NCBI GenBank assembly: GCA_036960375.1
Contig: JBALVY010000003.1
Coordinates: 186,001-250,000, forward strand
Source: CAWVSB01 sp036960375
GTDB taxonomy: Bacteria > Pseudomonadota > Gammaproteobacteria > Pseudomonadales > CAWVSB01
Length of the DNA: 64,000 nucleotides
Direction of reading: 5' to 3'
The translations under genes and the position numbers were made by a program. Shown in pieces: positions 51,412-60,149 of this stretch (its first letter is position 1; every line of letters starts with the position of its first letter). The notes under the pieces are model-generated. The model searched no databases and was not told the origin of the DNA. It saw nothing but the letters and a program-made list of their open reading frames with translations.

Positions 51412-52437
51412 CTATTTCCGTTTCTTTGGCGGACGTGCGGCTGATTGACGAATCACAAGTTTATGCGGAACAACCTCTGTGTTCTGCCCTATATCTCCGC
51501 CCTCTATCGCTTTGAGCAGGCGGAGTATGGTTCGCTCGCCGATCTCCTCTGCTGGTTGCGCGATGGTAGTAAGCGGTGGGTCTTGAACCTCTGCATAGCG
51601 AATATCATCAAAGCCTACCACGGAAATATCCTGCGGCACACTCAGTCCAGAGGTTTTGATCTGATGCATACAGGCAATGGCCATTTCATCGTTGGCGCAA
51701 AAAATTGCAGTCGGAGGGGTGGAGTGATTGAGCAATTTTCGTGTCGCTTTACGGGCGCCCGCTAAACTTAATCCCCCTTCAACTATCCAGTCATCTGCGA
51801 TGGGGAGTTTGGCAATTTTCATAGCTTTTTTATAACCGCGTTCGCGATCAAGTGTCAGGGTTGAGTTGGATGAGCCATAGATAAAAGCAATGTCTTTGTG
51901 ACCCAAATTGATTAGGTAATCTGTCGCTTCCCCTGCAGCGGATTCATTATCGATGCGTACGCTAGGTAGGTTGGCGAGATCTTCGCTGACGCTCTCACAG
52001 GCAACGATAAGAGGAGCTTGTTTTGATTCGCTGGGGCGGGCTATAGGGGCTGTAAATGGACAAATAGCGGCCAGTAAGATAACTCCGTCTGCTTGTTTCG
52101 ATAACACCATTTTGTTGTATTCGTCAAAGGAAACCGTATTGGACCGAGTTTCCTGAATCAAAATATTGTATTTCTTTTCCTCTGCAATCTGACTGATACC
52201 GCGCATGACACCTTCGAGAAACGGATCTCCGACTGAGGTGATAAATACCACGATATTACCGGTTTTGCCGCGGCGAAAATTTTGTGCCAGCGAGTTGGGT
52301 GAATAACCCGTTTTAGCAATGGCCGCTGCCACTTTGGTTCCCGTTTTTGTTTTTACCTGTTCCGGGCTATTGATGTAGCGCGATACCGTGGCGATGGAGA
52401 CTCCCGCCAGTTTGGCAACCTGCGTTATTGATGCCAT
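51412..52437 (-). CDS. LacI family transcriptional regulator (probable xylose operon repressor)
   Basis: A 341-aa LacI-type repressor: DNA-binding headpiece SITQVAKLAGVSIATVSRYI with the hinge helix (KTGYSPNSLAQNFRRGKTGN), then a sugar-binding domain of the periplasmic-binding type (DGVILLAAICPF; FIYGSSNSTLTLDRERGYKK; AIFCANDEMAIACMHQIK; VVGFDDIRYAEVQDPPLTTI). It is convergent with xylA, and matching operators lie at its own promoter and at that of tal, so I infer that it represses both units and is released by a pentose. Confidence 0.92.
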   Translation of the reverse strand: MASITQVAKLAGVSIATVSRYINSPEQVKTKTGTKVAAAIAKTGYSPNSLAQNFRRGKTGNIVVFITSVGDPFLEGVMRGISQIAEEKKYNILIQETRSNTVSFDEYNKMVLSKQADGVILLAAICPFTAPIARPSESKQAPLIVACESVSEDLANLPSVRIDNESAAGEATDYLINLGHKDIAFIYGSSNSTLTLDRERGYKKAMKIAKLPIADDWIVEGGLSLAGARKATRKLLNHSTPPTAIFCANDEMAIACMHQIKTSGLSVPQDISVVGFDDIRYAEVQDPPLTTIAQPAEEIGERTILRLLKAIEGGDIGQNTEVVPHKLVIRQSAARPPKKRK

Positions 52438-52482
52438 GAATAATCCTCGTTCCCCGTCTCTGGGGTGGTGTTGTAGTGTTCC

Positions 52483-52511
52483 AGCATAAGATAGGATGAA
52501 AACGATTACAA
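52483..52511 (-). promoter_or_regulatory. promoter of the LacI-type gene with its operator
   Basis: On the minus strand, TTGTAA (52511 down to 52506) and TATGCT (52488 down to 52483) are 17 bp apart. The plus-strand operator TGAAAACGATTACA (52497-52510) covers the -35 and spacer, predicting autorepression. Confidence 0.65.
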
Positions 52512-52660
52512 TATGGAGTGAATTTGAACGCTGTATGATCGAAATTTAGCCAAAGCCAGACAATTAATCACGCAATAGCTTGTTTTCAGGCTGGCCTCTG
52601 AAGTTGGCTATTACACCCGTACCGACTACAATCCGCTTTTCATTTTTCGAGTTACCTTGA

Positions 52661-54046
52661 ATGACGACATGGCATCCCGCTAGCTGGAGGGATTTTCCAG
52701 CACGACAACAGCCTCAATATGGTGATCTCGCTTTGCTCGCTGGCGTAGAACAGCAATTACGTCAGCAGCCGCCTCTGGTATTTGCTGAAGAGGCTACCAA
52801 ATTACGTCGGCAATTGGCTGACGCAGCTGAGGGTAAAGCTTTTTTGCTGCAGGGTGGTGATTGCGCAGAAACTTTCGCAGATTTTACCACGGTGGGTATT
52901 CGTGACCTGTTTAAAGTACTGATGCAAATGTCGGTAGTGCTCACCTACGCGGGTCGCAAACCGGTTGTAAAGGTGGGCCGTCTGGCTGGCCAGTTTGCCA
53001 AGCCACGCTCCGCCAACAGCGAAGTAATTGATGGCATTGAACTACCGTCTTTTCGCGGCGATATTATTAACGGTGTGGAGTTTACCGAGCAGGCCAGAGT
53101 GGCTGATCCTTCGCGGATGTTACAGGCATATCATCAATCTACGGCTACACTAAACCTGGTGCGCGCTTTTGCGCAAGGTGGGCTGGCTGATCTGCATCAA
53201 GTCCACGAGTGGAATTTAAGCTTCGTAACCGGTAATTCGTCTTGCGAGCAATACCAGCAGCTGGCCAATCAGATACAGGACGCGCTGGAGTTTATGGAGG
53301 TGTGTGGTATTACTTCCGATACCTCGTCAGCCTTGAGAGGTACCACTTTATATACCTCCCACGAGGCTTTATTGCTTAACTACGAGCAGGCATTAACTCG
53401 CAAGGATAGTTTGACTGGCCAGTGGTTTGATTGCTCCGCTCATATGTTATGGATTGGTGAGCGCACGCGGCAACTGGATGGTGCTCATGTAGAGTTTTTG
53501 CGCGGGGTGGCTAACCCGCTGGGTGTTAAAATCAGCAGCGCCATCAGCGCGGATGAATTGATTGAACTGATTGATGTATTAAACCCGGATAACGACCCCG
53601 GTCGCTTAAGTTTGATCAGCCGTATGGGGGCAGATAAAACAGAACAAAACTTACCTGCATTAGCCAAGCGTGTTGCCGAGGAAGGACGGTCTGTGGTGTG
53701 GTCGTGTGATCCTATGCATGGCAATACCGTAAAAGCGGCCAATGGCTATAAAACTCGCTCACTGGATAGGATAATGTCGGAGATAGAACAGTTTTTTGCT
53801 GTGCTGCCAGCCTGTGGTCAACATGCCGGTGGCTTGCATTTGGAAATGACGGGCGCACACGTTACAGAGTGTGTGGGCGGTGCCTACCATGTATCCGAGG
53901 CAGATCTTGCGAGTTGCTATCAAACTCAGTGTGACCCTCGTTTGAATGCTCAGCAAGTATTGGAACTATCATTTAAGGTCGCTGAATTAATGAGCGCGGC
54001 GGATAATAGCCACCGCGCTAACTCAGGGAAGATGGGTAAGGCCTGA
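52661..54046 (+). CDS. class II 3-deoxy-7-phosphoheptulonate synthase (DAHP synthase)
   Basis: A 461-aa plant/bacterial class II enzyme starting the shikimate pathway from phosphoenolpyruvate and erythrose-4-phosphate. Typical segments: AFLLQGGDCAETFADF (about residue 56-71), KVGRLAGQFAKPRSANSE, NLVRAFAQGGLADLHQVHEW, CDPMHGNTVKA and GGLHLEMTGAHVTEC. It shows no N-terminal extension of the mycobacterial regulatory kind. Transcribed alone; erythrose-4-P is also a transaldolase product, but the neighbours seem otherwise unrelated. Confidence 0.94.
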   Translation: MTTWHPASWRDFPARQQPQYGDLALLAGVEQQLRQQPPLVFAEEATKLRRQLADAAEGKAFLLQGGDCAETFADFTTVGIRDLFKVLMQMSVVLTYAGRKPVVKVGRLAGQFAKPRSANSEVIDGIELPSFRGDIINGVEFTEQARVADPSRMLQAYHQSTATLNLVRAFAQGGLADLHQVHEWNLSFVTGNSSCEQYQQLANQIQDALEFMEVCGITSDTSSALRGTTLYTSHEALLLNYEQALTRKDSLTGQWFDCSAHMLWIGERTRQLDGAHVEFLRGVANPLGVKISSAISADELIELIDVLNPDNDPGRLSLISRMGADKTEQNLPALAKRVAEEGRSVVWSCDPMHGNTVKAANGYKTRSLDRIMSEIEQFFAVLPACGQHAGGLHLEMTGAHVTECVGGAYHVSEADLASCYQTQCDPRLNAQQVLELSFKVAELMSAADNSHRANSGKMGKA

Positions 54047-54049
54047 AGT

Positions 54050-54973
54050 TTACGCAAATACAGTACGTAAAAAAGCGATTCGCTTTTCCATAGACTCCTG
54101 ACTAATGGGGTTATGGGTTACTGTGTCATAGCCGTGCATTGTACGCAGCGTTTTACGTAGCTCTACTTTCACGCCGTCTTGTGCCAGGCGTTCGGCATAG
54201 GCAATGCCCTCATCACGTAGCGGGTCAAATTCAGCCGTTTCGACATAGGCTGCTGGCTGCCCCGTCAATGATCCATAGCTTATGGGTGCAGCATAGGCGG
54301 GTACTTCACCAGAAGGCAGGTAGGCTTGCCACATAGCACGATTACTAATGGCATTAAAAAGAGGCGTGTCGGTGAATACCGTAGCTGATTCAGTGCTACA
54401 GCTGTTGTCGATAACGGGGTAAATCAGTAATTGGCCACATAAGGCTTGCCCGCCCAGGTCTTGATGTTTCTGCGCAACACCTGCAGCCAACGCGCCGCCT
54501 GCGCTATCACCGCCAACCGCAATTTTATCTGCATTAACTCCCAGGGTTTTACTGTTGGCCTGTACCCACGTCAGGGTGGCGTAGCAATCATCGAATCCGG
54601 CAGGAAAGGGATTGCGAGGCATAAGACGATAATCCACAAAAAATACCCGCGCCCCGGTTTCATTGGCATAGCGCTGGCAAAACAGTAAATGGGGTGACCC
54701 ATAGGTCAAGGCAAAAGCACCGCCATGGTAATACAGTAGGGCAGGTGCCGAGTCGCTGGCATTGTCCGGGTCTATTTGCCAAACTTTAAATTGAGCACCG
54801 TCGGCACTGGTCAGTTTATGCAGGCTTATGCCCTTTAATTTACGCCGCACTCGCCACGCCTCTATTCGCATAAAGGTATTAAGGCACCAAATAATAAACG
54901 CCGAAAAACCCAGTGTAATGACTGGAAAACCATCAAAGTCACTATCAATATCGTAATTATGTTTTTTTGCCAT
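54050..54973 (-). CDS. alpha/beta hydrolase of the hormone-sensitive lipase family
   Basis: A 307-aa carboxylesterase-like enzyme. The HSL oxyanion motif YYHGGAFALTYGSPH lies near residues 80-94, the nucleophile in VGGDSAGGALAAGVA near residue 155, the acid Asp in AEFDPLRDEG near 248 and the His in MHGYDTV near 279. A hydrophobic segment at residues ~17-35 (ITLGFSAFIIWCLNTFM) could be a membrane anchor. Convergent with DAHP synthase (stops 3 bp apart) and divergent from the P450 operon. Confidence 0.88.
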   Translation of the reverse strand: MAKKHNYDIDSDFDGFPVITLGFSAFIIWCLNTFMRIEAWRVRRKLKGISLHKLTSADGAQFKVWQIDPDNASDSAPALLYYHGGAFALTYGSPHLLFCQRYANETGARVFFVDYRLMPRNPFPAGFDDCYATLTWVQANSKTLGVNADKIAVGGDSAGGALAAGVAQKHQDLGGQALCGQLLIYPVIDNSCSTESATVFTDTPLFNAISNRAMWQAYLPSGEVPAYAAPISYGSLTGQPAAYVETAEFDPLRDEGIAYAERLAQDGVKVELRKTLRTMHGYDTVTHNPISQESMEKRIAFLRTVFA

Positions 54974-55114
54974 ACTGATCTCTGTTACGTCGATTATTAT
55001 TGTTACTGCGCAAGGTCATTGTCACATTAAGTGGTCGTGATGGACAGACCTACTATGAGTGGTTCAGGCAATCCCTTTTAATAAAGCTAATCTGTATAAA
55101 CTGTAATCTATTTT

Positions 55115-55131
55115 AGTTTACACTGTAAACT
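55115..55131. promoter_or_regulatory. perfect palindrome AGTTTACA-C-TGTAAACT on the P450 promoter
   Basis: A 17-bp palindrome with one central base. It contains the -35 hexamer of the promoter TTTACA-N17-TATGCT (55117-55145) that precedes the cytochrome P450 gene. A TetR gene is second in the operon, so this is the likely autoregulatory operator. Confidence 0.65.
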
Positions 55132-55145
55132 TTCGTGGCTATGCT
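55117..55145 (+). promoter_or_regulatory. sigma70-type promoter of the P450-TetR operon
   Basis: TTTACA (55117-55122) and TATGCT (55140-55145) with exactly 17 bp between; the P450 ATG at 55178 follows with CGGAGATAAA before it. Confidence 0.6.
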
Positions 55146-55177
55146 TGATCCATTGAAGTGTTTTTATCGGAGATAAA

Positions 55178-56605
55178 ATGAACCGTTTTCTATATCATTC
55201 CCGCCGCATGGCGTTGTCCTATGGCATTGAAGCCATGATGAAATTTGCTGCCTGGCGGCTGGAGCGCCAACCACGCCAGGTTTCTGAGCTTGCTGAAGTA
55301 GAGCGAAGCATACCGTCTGAGCCGCTCTGTCCGGAAGACTTCCGACCATTGGAAAATGCCTGTTTCCAGAATCCTTTCGCCTTTTACAAAATGCTACGCA
55401 ATGACTATCCGGTTTATCAGTTGCCTAATGGTATCTATTGTATTTCTCGTTTTGAAGATATCGTTGGCGTCAGCCGAGACCACGAGAACTATTCATCTAC
55501 CCATCAGGGTGCGATAGCGGGCCTGCGGCAGGGTCAGAGTATTATTGAGGCAGGTAAAAAACTCGATGCTATGGGTAGGCTGGGTGTCATACCCAGCGAT
55601 GTACTTGCCTTGTCCGACCAGCCCCAACATACCAGCGAGCGTAAGGTGGGCCACAAAGGCCTTAACGCCCGCTTCGTAAAAAGTCTTGAACCGATGGTTG
55701 AAGGCCTGTGTACAGAGATGATGGATGAATTTATTTCCACCGGAAGGGTAGAGTTTATGCAGGAATTTGGATGGCGCCTGCCTATGCGGCTCATTATTCA
55801 GCTGCTGGGTTTTCCGGAAGAAGACTTTGAGAATATTAAAGGATGGTGTGTGCACGGTATAGCCTCTCAAAGTGGTATATCTACGCCGGCTGAGCTGATG
55901 CGTAGTCGTGCTGCGTCGCTGATATTCATTCGCTATTGCTGGAAACAGTTTCTGATCGCAAAGAAAAATCCGCGTAGTGACCTTTGCGCCATTTTTGTTC
56001 AGGCAGCGGCAGACCCGGACAACCCAATGACGGAGCAGGTGGCTGTGAGCGCTATTTTTCAGCTTTTGATTGCTGGCAGTGATTCATCTGCAACCAGTAT
56101 GGGCAACGCACTGAAAATGCTAATAGATAACCCTGAACTGGCGGATGAAATTCGTGCCGACATGGATAAGCTGCCGGCATTTGTTGAAGAGGTCTTTCGC
56201 CTAGAGGCAGCATTTCAGGGGCATTTCCGTTGGACTAAAAGCGATTGTGAGTTGCATGGGGTAAATTTGCCAAAAGGTAGTAGAGTATTTTTGATGTGGG
56301 CTTCGGGCAATCGTGATGAGCGTTTATTTGACGAACCCGATAAGATCATTCTTGATCGAAAGAACGGAAAAAAGCACCTGACATTTGGCCACGGCATTCA
56401 CGCATGTATAGGTCGAGAGCTAGCCAGGTCAGAAATTCGCATAGTATTGCGGGAGTTTTTATTGCGCACTGAAAATTTACGATTGGAAGGCGATGCGCCT
56501 TTTCTTGCATCCATGTTTGCGCGGACTCTGGTGCGTTTGCCGGTGGCATTTGACCCCGTAAATGAAATAACAAAGACTAAATCTTTTGTTGAAGAAGCTG
56601 CGTAA
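55178..56605 (+). CDS. cytochrome P450
   Basis: A 475-aa soluble bacterial P450, inserting one oxygen atom into an unknown substrate. The haem Cys is in FGHGIHACIGRELARSE (about residue 407), the ExxR pair in EEVFRLEAAF, and the I-helix oxygen-activation segment in LLIAGSDSSATSMGN (Gly-Ser-Asp-Ser in place of the usual [AG]G-x-[DE]-T-T; the acid is kept). About 55 N-terminal residues before the typical CPEDFRPLENACFQNPF start are an extension. No ferredoxin or reductase gene is adjacent. First gene of an operon with a TetR regulator. Confidence 0.92.
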   Translation: MNRFLYHSRRMALSYGIEAMMKFAAWRLERQPRQVSELAEVERSIPSEPLCPEDFRPLENACFQNPFAFYKMLRNDYPVYQLPNGIYCISRFEDIVGVSRDHENYSSTHQGAIAGLRQGQSIIEAGKKLDAMGRLGVIPSDVLALSDQPQHTSERKVGHKGLNARFVKSLEPMVEGLCTEMMDEFISTGRVEFMQEFGWRLPMRLIIQLLGFPEEDFENIKGWCVHGIASQSGISTPAELMRSRAASLIFIRYCWKQFLIAKKNPRSDLCAIFVQAAADPDNPMTEQVAVSAIFQLLIAGSDSSATSMGNALKMLIDNPELADEIRADMDKLPAFVEEVFRLEAAFQGHFRWTKSDCELHGVNLPKGSRVFLMWASGNRDERLFDEPDKIILDRKNGKKHLTFGHGIHACIGRELARSEIRIVLREFLLRTENLRLEGDAPFLASMFARTLVRLPVAFDPVNEITKTKSFVEEAA

Positions 56606-56641
56606 ACGATAGACAAAGTAGCAATACAAGGATGCTGAAGT

Positions 56642-57283
56642 ATGGCTAAACAGGAGCTCAGCAGGCAGACTTTTATTAATGTTGCGCTAGAGATTATTGC
56701 TGATGTAGGCGTAGAAAAACTGTCGATGAGAAATGTCGCCGCTGGCTTAGGCGTGAGTGCCATGGCGATGTACAAACATTTTTCGAATAAAGATGAGCTG
56801 TTGGCCGCCTCGCTGGATGAATTTATTGCGCGGGCCAATGTGGTTCCCGAGCAGTCGCTGGACTGGCCTGAATGGGTACAACAACTTGCTCGGGGTATGT
56901 ATCTTGCCTTGAGTCAGGAGAGCAGCTGGGTCCCCTTACTTGGGGCCTTGCAACTGGGCGCGAATGCCGCGTTTGTGACAGATGCCTTTGTTCGCAAGCT
57001 GTCGTCGGCTGGGTTTACTATCGAGCAGTCTGTAAGGGCGTACTTTACGATGACACAGTTGGTATTGGGTGCCGTGTGTTTACGCGCCTCACTGGGCGCC
57101 GAAGAAGATAAGACCACTACCGATAGCCGCGGGCTTGCGGCAGTAACACATGCCTATTTGGCGAATGCTGATGCAGAGCGATTACGTATAGCTCCTGAAT
57201 TGGACGCCATACTGAAGTTGGACAAAATTGATATTGGTTTGCCCTTGTTAATTCAGGCTTTACAGGCACAATTGAATGCCTAG
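56642..57283 (+). CDS. TetR family transcriptional regulator
   Basis: A 213-aa regulator. The N-terminal helix-turn-helix is clear (ALEIIADVGVEKLSMRNVAA, then GLGVSAMAMYKHFSNKDELL), and the rest is a helical ligand domain similar to the TetR_C-type. It lies 37 bp after the P450 gene with AAGGATG as ribosome site. I infer autorepression through the palindrome at 55115, with a P450 substrate as inducer. Confidence 0.9.
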   Translation: MAKQELSRQTFINVALEIIADVGVEKLSMRNVAAGLGVSAMAMYKHFSNKDELLAASLDEFIARANVVPEQSLDWPEWVQQLARGMYLALSQESSWVPLLGALQLGANAAFVTDAFVRKLSSAGFTIEQSVRAYFTMTQLVLGAVCLRASLGAEEDKTTTDSRGLAAVTHAYLANADAERLRIAPELDAILKLDKIDIGLPLLIQALQAQLNA

Positions 57284-57329
57284 TAAGGCTATAGCTCGAT
57301 CTCAAGTTACAACAATATGGAAGGTCCCT

Positions 57330-57926
57330 GTGATTCTAGAAGAAAAGAAAGAATATTGGTCTGAAACCTTTGAAGGTCTGGATTATTCTGAAATGGAAAT
57401 AGCTGACAAAGAATTTGATGGCTGTAAATTCGTCGGTTGTAATTTCAGTGATTCAACCTTTAAACGCTGTAATTTTGTAGATTGTGAGTTTACAAAGTGC
57501 AACTTGAGTCTAGTTAAAATTGAGTACAGTAAATTCGCCGATGTGGTGTTTAACGAATCCAAGTTAATAGGCATTAATTGGATCAAGGTATCATGGCCAA
57601 GAATGGTGTTTACTGCGCCTCTCAAATTCTATAAATCGATACTTAATGATAACTCCTTTTTTGAGCTTAGCTTGCCTGAACTAATTATTGAAGAGTGTAA
57701 GGCTCATAACGTCGACTTCAGGGGCGGTGACTTTAGCCGGGCGAATTTTACCTATACTGATCTGACGGGATGTGTTTTTGTTCGCACCAATCTATCTGGT
57801 GCTGACTTTTCTGAAGCGACAAACTACGACATTGATATCTATGAAAACAATATCAAACAGGCCAAATTCAGCCGATTTGAGGCGGTGAGTCTTTTGGATA
57901 GCCTGGACATAGAGTTAGTCGATTGA
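57330..57926 (+). CDS. pentapeptide repeat protein, Qnr/MfpA-like
   Basis: A 198-aa right-handed quadrilateral beta-helix protein. Successive A-[DN]-L-x-x-type pentads occur, e.g. FDGCKFVGCNFSDSTFKRCN and FRGGDFSRANFTYTDLTGCV, with a break near residues 85-115. The C-terminal IKQAKFSRFEAVSLLDSLDI resembles the dimerising tail of Qnr-type gyrase-protecting proteins. I choose the GTG at 57330, five bases after GGAAGG; an in-frame ATG at 57276 overlaps the TetR gene. It is more AT-rich and Cys-rich than its neighbours. A protective effect on gyrase is possible but unproven. Confidence 0.8.
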   Translation: MILEEKKEYWSETFEGLDYSEMEIADKEFDGCKFVGCNFSDSTFKRCNFVDCEFTKCNLSLVKIEYSKFADVVFNESKLIGINWIKVSWPRMVFTAPLKFYKSILNDNSFFELSLPELIIEECKAHNVDFRGGDFSRANFTYTDLTGCVFVRTNLSGADFSEATNYDIDIYENNIKQAKFSRFEAVSLLDSLDIELVD

Positions 57927-57987
57927 GTTTATTCAAGGTATTGTCACAATATATGACGTAATTAGAGTTTATTTTCGGTACAATTAA

Positions 57988-58001
57988 GATCAAAATTGAT
58001 C
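57988..58001. promoter_or_regulatory. palindrome GATCAA-AA-TTGATC before the molybdoenzyme gene
   Basis: A 14-bp palindrome 26 bp before the ATG, just after a TACAAT box (57979-57984). It looks like an inside-out FNR site (FNR needs TTGAT-N4-ATCAA), so FNR control is not claimed. Confidence 0.35.
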
Positions 58002-58027
58002 TGCCGTCGATTATTGGAAATCCATAA

Positions 58028-60145
58028 ATGAGTCAAGAAATTACATCACACTATCGAGCCTGTCATTTGTGCGAAGCCATCTGTGGCGTAGAAATTAAAA
58101 CACAGGGTGAACAGATACTCTCGATTAAAGGCGACAAACTTGATCCTTTTAGTCGTGGTCATATATGTCCCAAAGCGACAGCTTTACAAGATCTGCATGA
58201 GGATCCGGACCGGTTGCGCACGCCGGTGCGGCGGCAAGGCGATCAGTGGATACCTATCGAATGGGACGAAGCCTTCGATATAGTGGCCCAGAAGCTGCAC
58301 AGCATTCAACAGCAGTATGGCCAAGATGCAGCGGCAGCTTATTTGGGTAACCCTAATGTACATAACTACGGCAGCCTGACCCATGGTGGGCCTCTGTTGA
58401 AGATGCTAAAAACCCGCAATATTTACAGTGCTTCAACTTTGGATCAGCGGCCACATGAGCTGATCAGCTATTTGATGTACGGCCACCAGCATTTATCACC
58501 AGTACCGGATATAGACAGAACCCGTTTTATGCTGATTTTAGGTGCGAATCCACTGGCTTCAAACGGCAGTATGATGACCGTCCCCGATGTCACTAAACGA
58601 CTAAAATCGATTCAAAAACGCGGTGGCCGCTTTGTGGTGATTGATCCGCGTCGTAGTGAAACGGCAGCTATTGCCGACGAGCATCATTTTATACGCCCCG
58701 GCACTGATGCGTTTTTACTACTGGCGATGATTCACAGTCTGTTCGAGCAAGAATTGGTTAATGTGGGCGAGCTGGCATCGGTGGTAGGTGACTTAAATGT
58801 TTTACGTGACAGCTTGGCAGTATTTACGCCTGAGCTCGCCGCAAGCGAAACTGGAATAGACGCCGAGACTATTCGGTCCTTGGCTCTAGAGATGGCGCAG
58901 ACAGATGGTGCCGTTTGTTATGGTCGCATTGGTGTATCGGCTCAGGCCTTTGGTAGTGTCTGTCAGTGGGCTATTCAGCTATTAAATCTATTGACCGGTA
59001 ATTTAGATGCCGAGGGCGGCGCGCTGGTGCCATCACCAGCTTTTGGTTATATCAAACCTGGCGCTGGTGGCGCAGGGAATTATGGTCGTTGGCACAGCCG
59101 GGTTAGCCAGCTTGCAGAAAGTTGCGGTGAGTTACCCACTAGTGTGTTGGCTGAAGAAATGCTCACCGAAGGTGAAGGTCAAATTCGAGCCCTGTTAACC
59201 GTTGCCGGCAATCCGATGTTGTCTGCGCCCAATGGCAAACAGATGGAAAAAGCCCTGGGTGGCTTGGACTTTATGGTATCAGTTGATTTTTATATCAATG
59301 AAACCACCTGTCATGCGGATATAATTCTGCCTCCAACGGGGCCGTTGGAGCACGATCACTACGATATCGCCTTTTTACGACTGGCGGTGCGTAATACGAC
59401 ACGCTATAACGCGCCTGTATTTACAGCACCAGCCGATAGTCGACACGATTGGCAGATTCTTAATGCCTTAACCACAAGGCTGGCATCGCTCAATGGCCAA
59501 GCCGATTATCAAGCACTACCGGCGCCGCATGAATTGATCGATTTGGGCATCCAGTATGGTGAATACGGCGCGTCAACCGAGCATCCTCTGAAACTCAGTC
59601 TTGATGTCATTAAGCAGTATCCCCATGGCATGGATCTGGGGCCTTTGGTGCCATCGTTAAAGGAACGTTTATGTACCCGCGATGGCATGATCGAGCTGGC
59701 TCCTGACATGTTATTGAACGATTTGCCTCGGCTGTTGGCGTCCGCGGGACAAATAGCGGATGACCAATTATTACTGATTGGCCGTCGTCATGTGCGTAGC
59801 AATAATTCCTGGATGCACAACTCTCATCGTTTAGTGAAAGGCAAACCCCGCTGGCAACTGCTGATGCACCCCAATGATATGGCAGCAAGAGCCTTAGTTG
59901 ACGGGCAGAGTGTTGGTATTACTTCAGCGGTTGGCGAGGTCACTACCTTGGTCGTGTCTAGTGAGGAAGTAATGCCTGGAGTAGTCAGCCTGCCTCACGG
60001 TTGGGGACATCAGAGCTCTAATGTGAAGTTGTCTATTGCCTCTAAACAACAAGGCGTGAACTGTAACGATTTGGTTGACCAGCGGGCGATGGATGTATTG
60101 TCGGGTACTGCTGTGTTCAATGGTGTACCCGTAACGGTCGCGTGA
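58028..60145 (+). CDS. molybdopterin-dependent oxidoreductase (formate dehydrogenase/nitrate reductase superfamily)
   Basis: A 705-aa bis-MGD molybdoenzyme, soluble (no Tat signal or membrane segment). The N-terminal [4Fe-4S] ligands are CHLCEAIC (C-x2-C-x3-C, residues 12-19) and the fourth in GHICPKA (about 47). Cofactor segments LILGANPLASNGSM and VVIDPRRSETAAIADEHHFI follow and a MopB C-terminal domain starts near residue 585. At the usual metal-ligand position (NIYSASTLDQRPHE) no Cys or selenocysteine is present, so the ligand may be Ser, Asp or water. The substrate is not known. No subunit partner is adjacent. Confidence 0.88.
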   Translation: MSQEITSHYRACHLCEAICGVEIKTQGEQILSIKGDKLDPFSRGHICPKATALQDLHEDPDRLRTPVRRQGDQWIPIEWDEAFDIVAQKLHSIQQQYGQDAAAAYLGNPNVHNYGSLTHGGPLLKMLKTRNIYSASTLDQRPHELISYLMYGHQHLSPVPDIDRTRFMLILGANPLASNGSMMTVPDVTKRLKSIQKRGGRFVVIDPRRSETAAIADEHHFIRPGTDAFLLLAMIHSLFEQELVNVGELASVVGDLNVLRDSLAVFTPELAASETGIDAETIRSLALEMAQTDGAVCYGRIGVSAQAFGSVCQWAIQLLNLLTGNLDAEGGALVPSPAFGYIKPGAGGAGNYGRWHSRVSQLAESCGELPTSVLAEEMLTEGEGQIRALLTVAGNPMLSAPNGKQMEKALGGLDFMVSVDFYINETTCHADIILPPTGPLEHDHYDIAFLRLAVRNTTRYNAPVFTAPADSRHDWQILNALTTRLASLNGQADYQALPAPHELIDLGIQYGEYGASTEHPLKLSLDVIKQYPHGMDLGPLVPSLKERLCTRDGMIELAPDMLLNDLPRLLASAGQIADDQLLLIGRRHVRSNNSWMHNSHRLVKGKPRWQLLMHPNDMAARALVDGQSVGITSAVGEVTTLVVSSEEVMPGVVSLPHGWGHQSSNVKLSIASKQQGVNCNDLVDQRAMDVLSGTAVFNGVPVTVA

Positions 60146-60149
60146 CGGC

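Noticed and set aside
57988..58001. FNR site before the second molybdoenzyme gene
   Set aside because: The palindrome has the half sites in the opposite order (GATCAA then TTGATC) to the FNR consensus TTGAT-N4-ATCAA.
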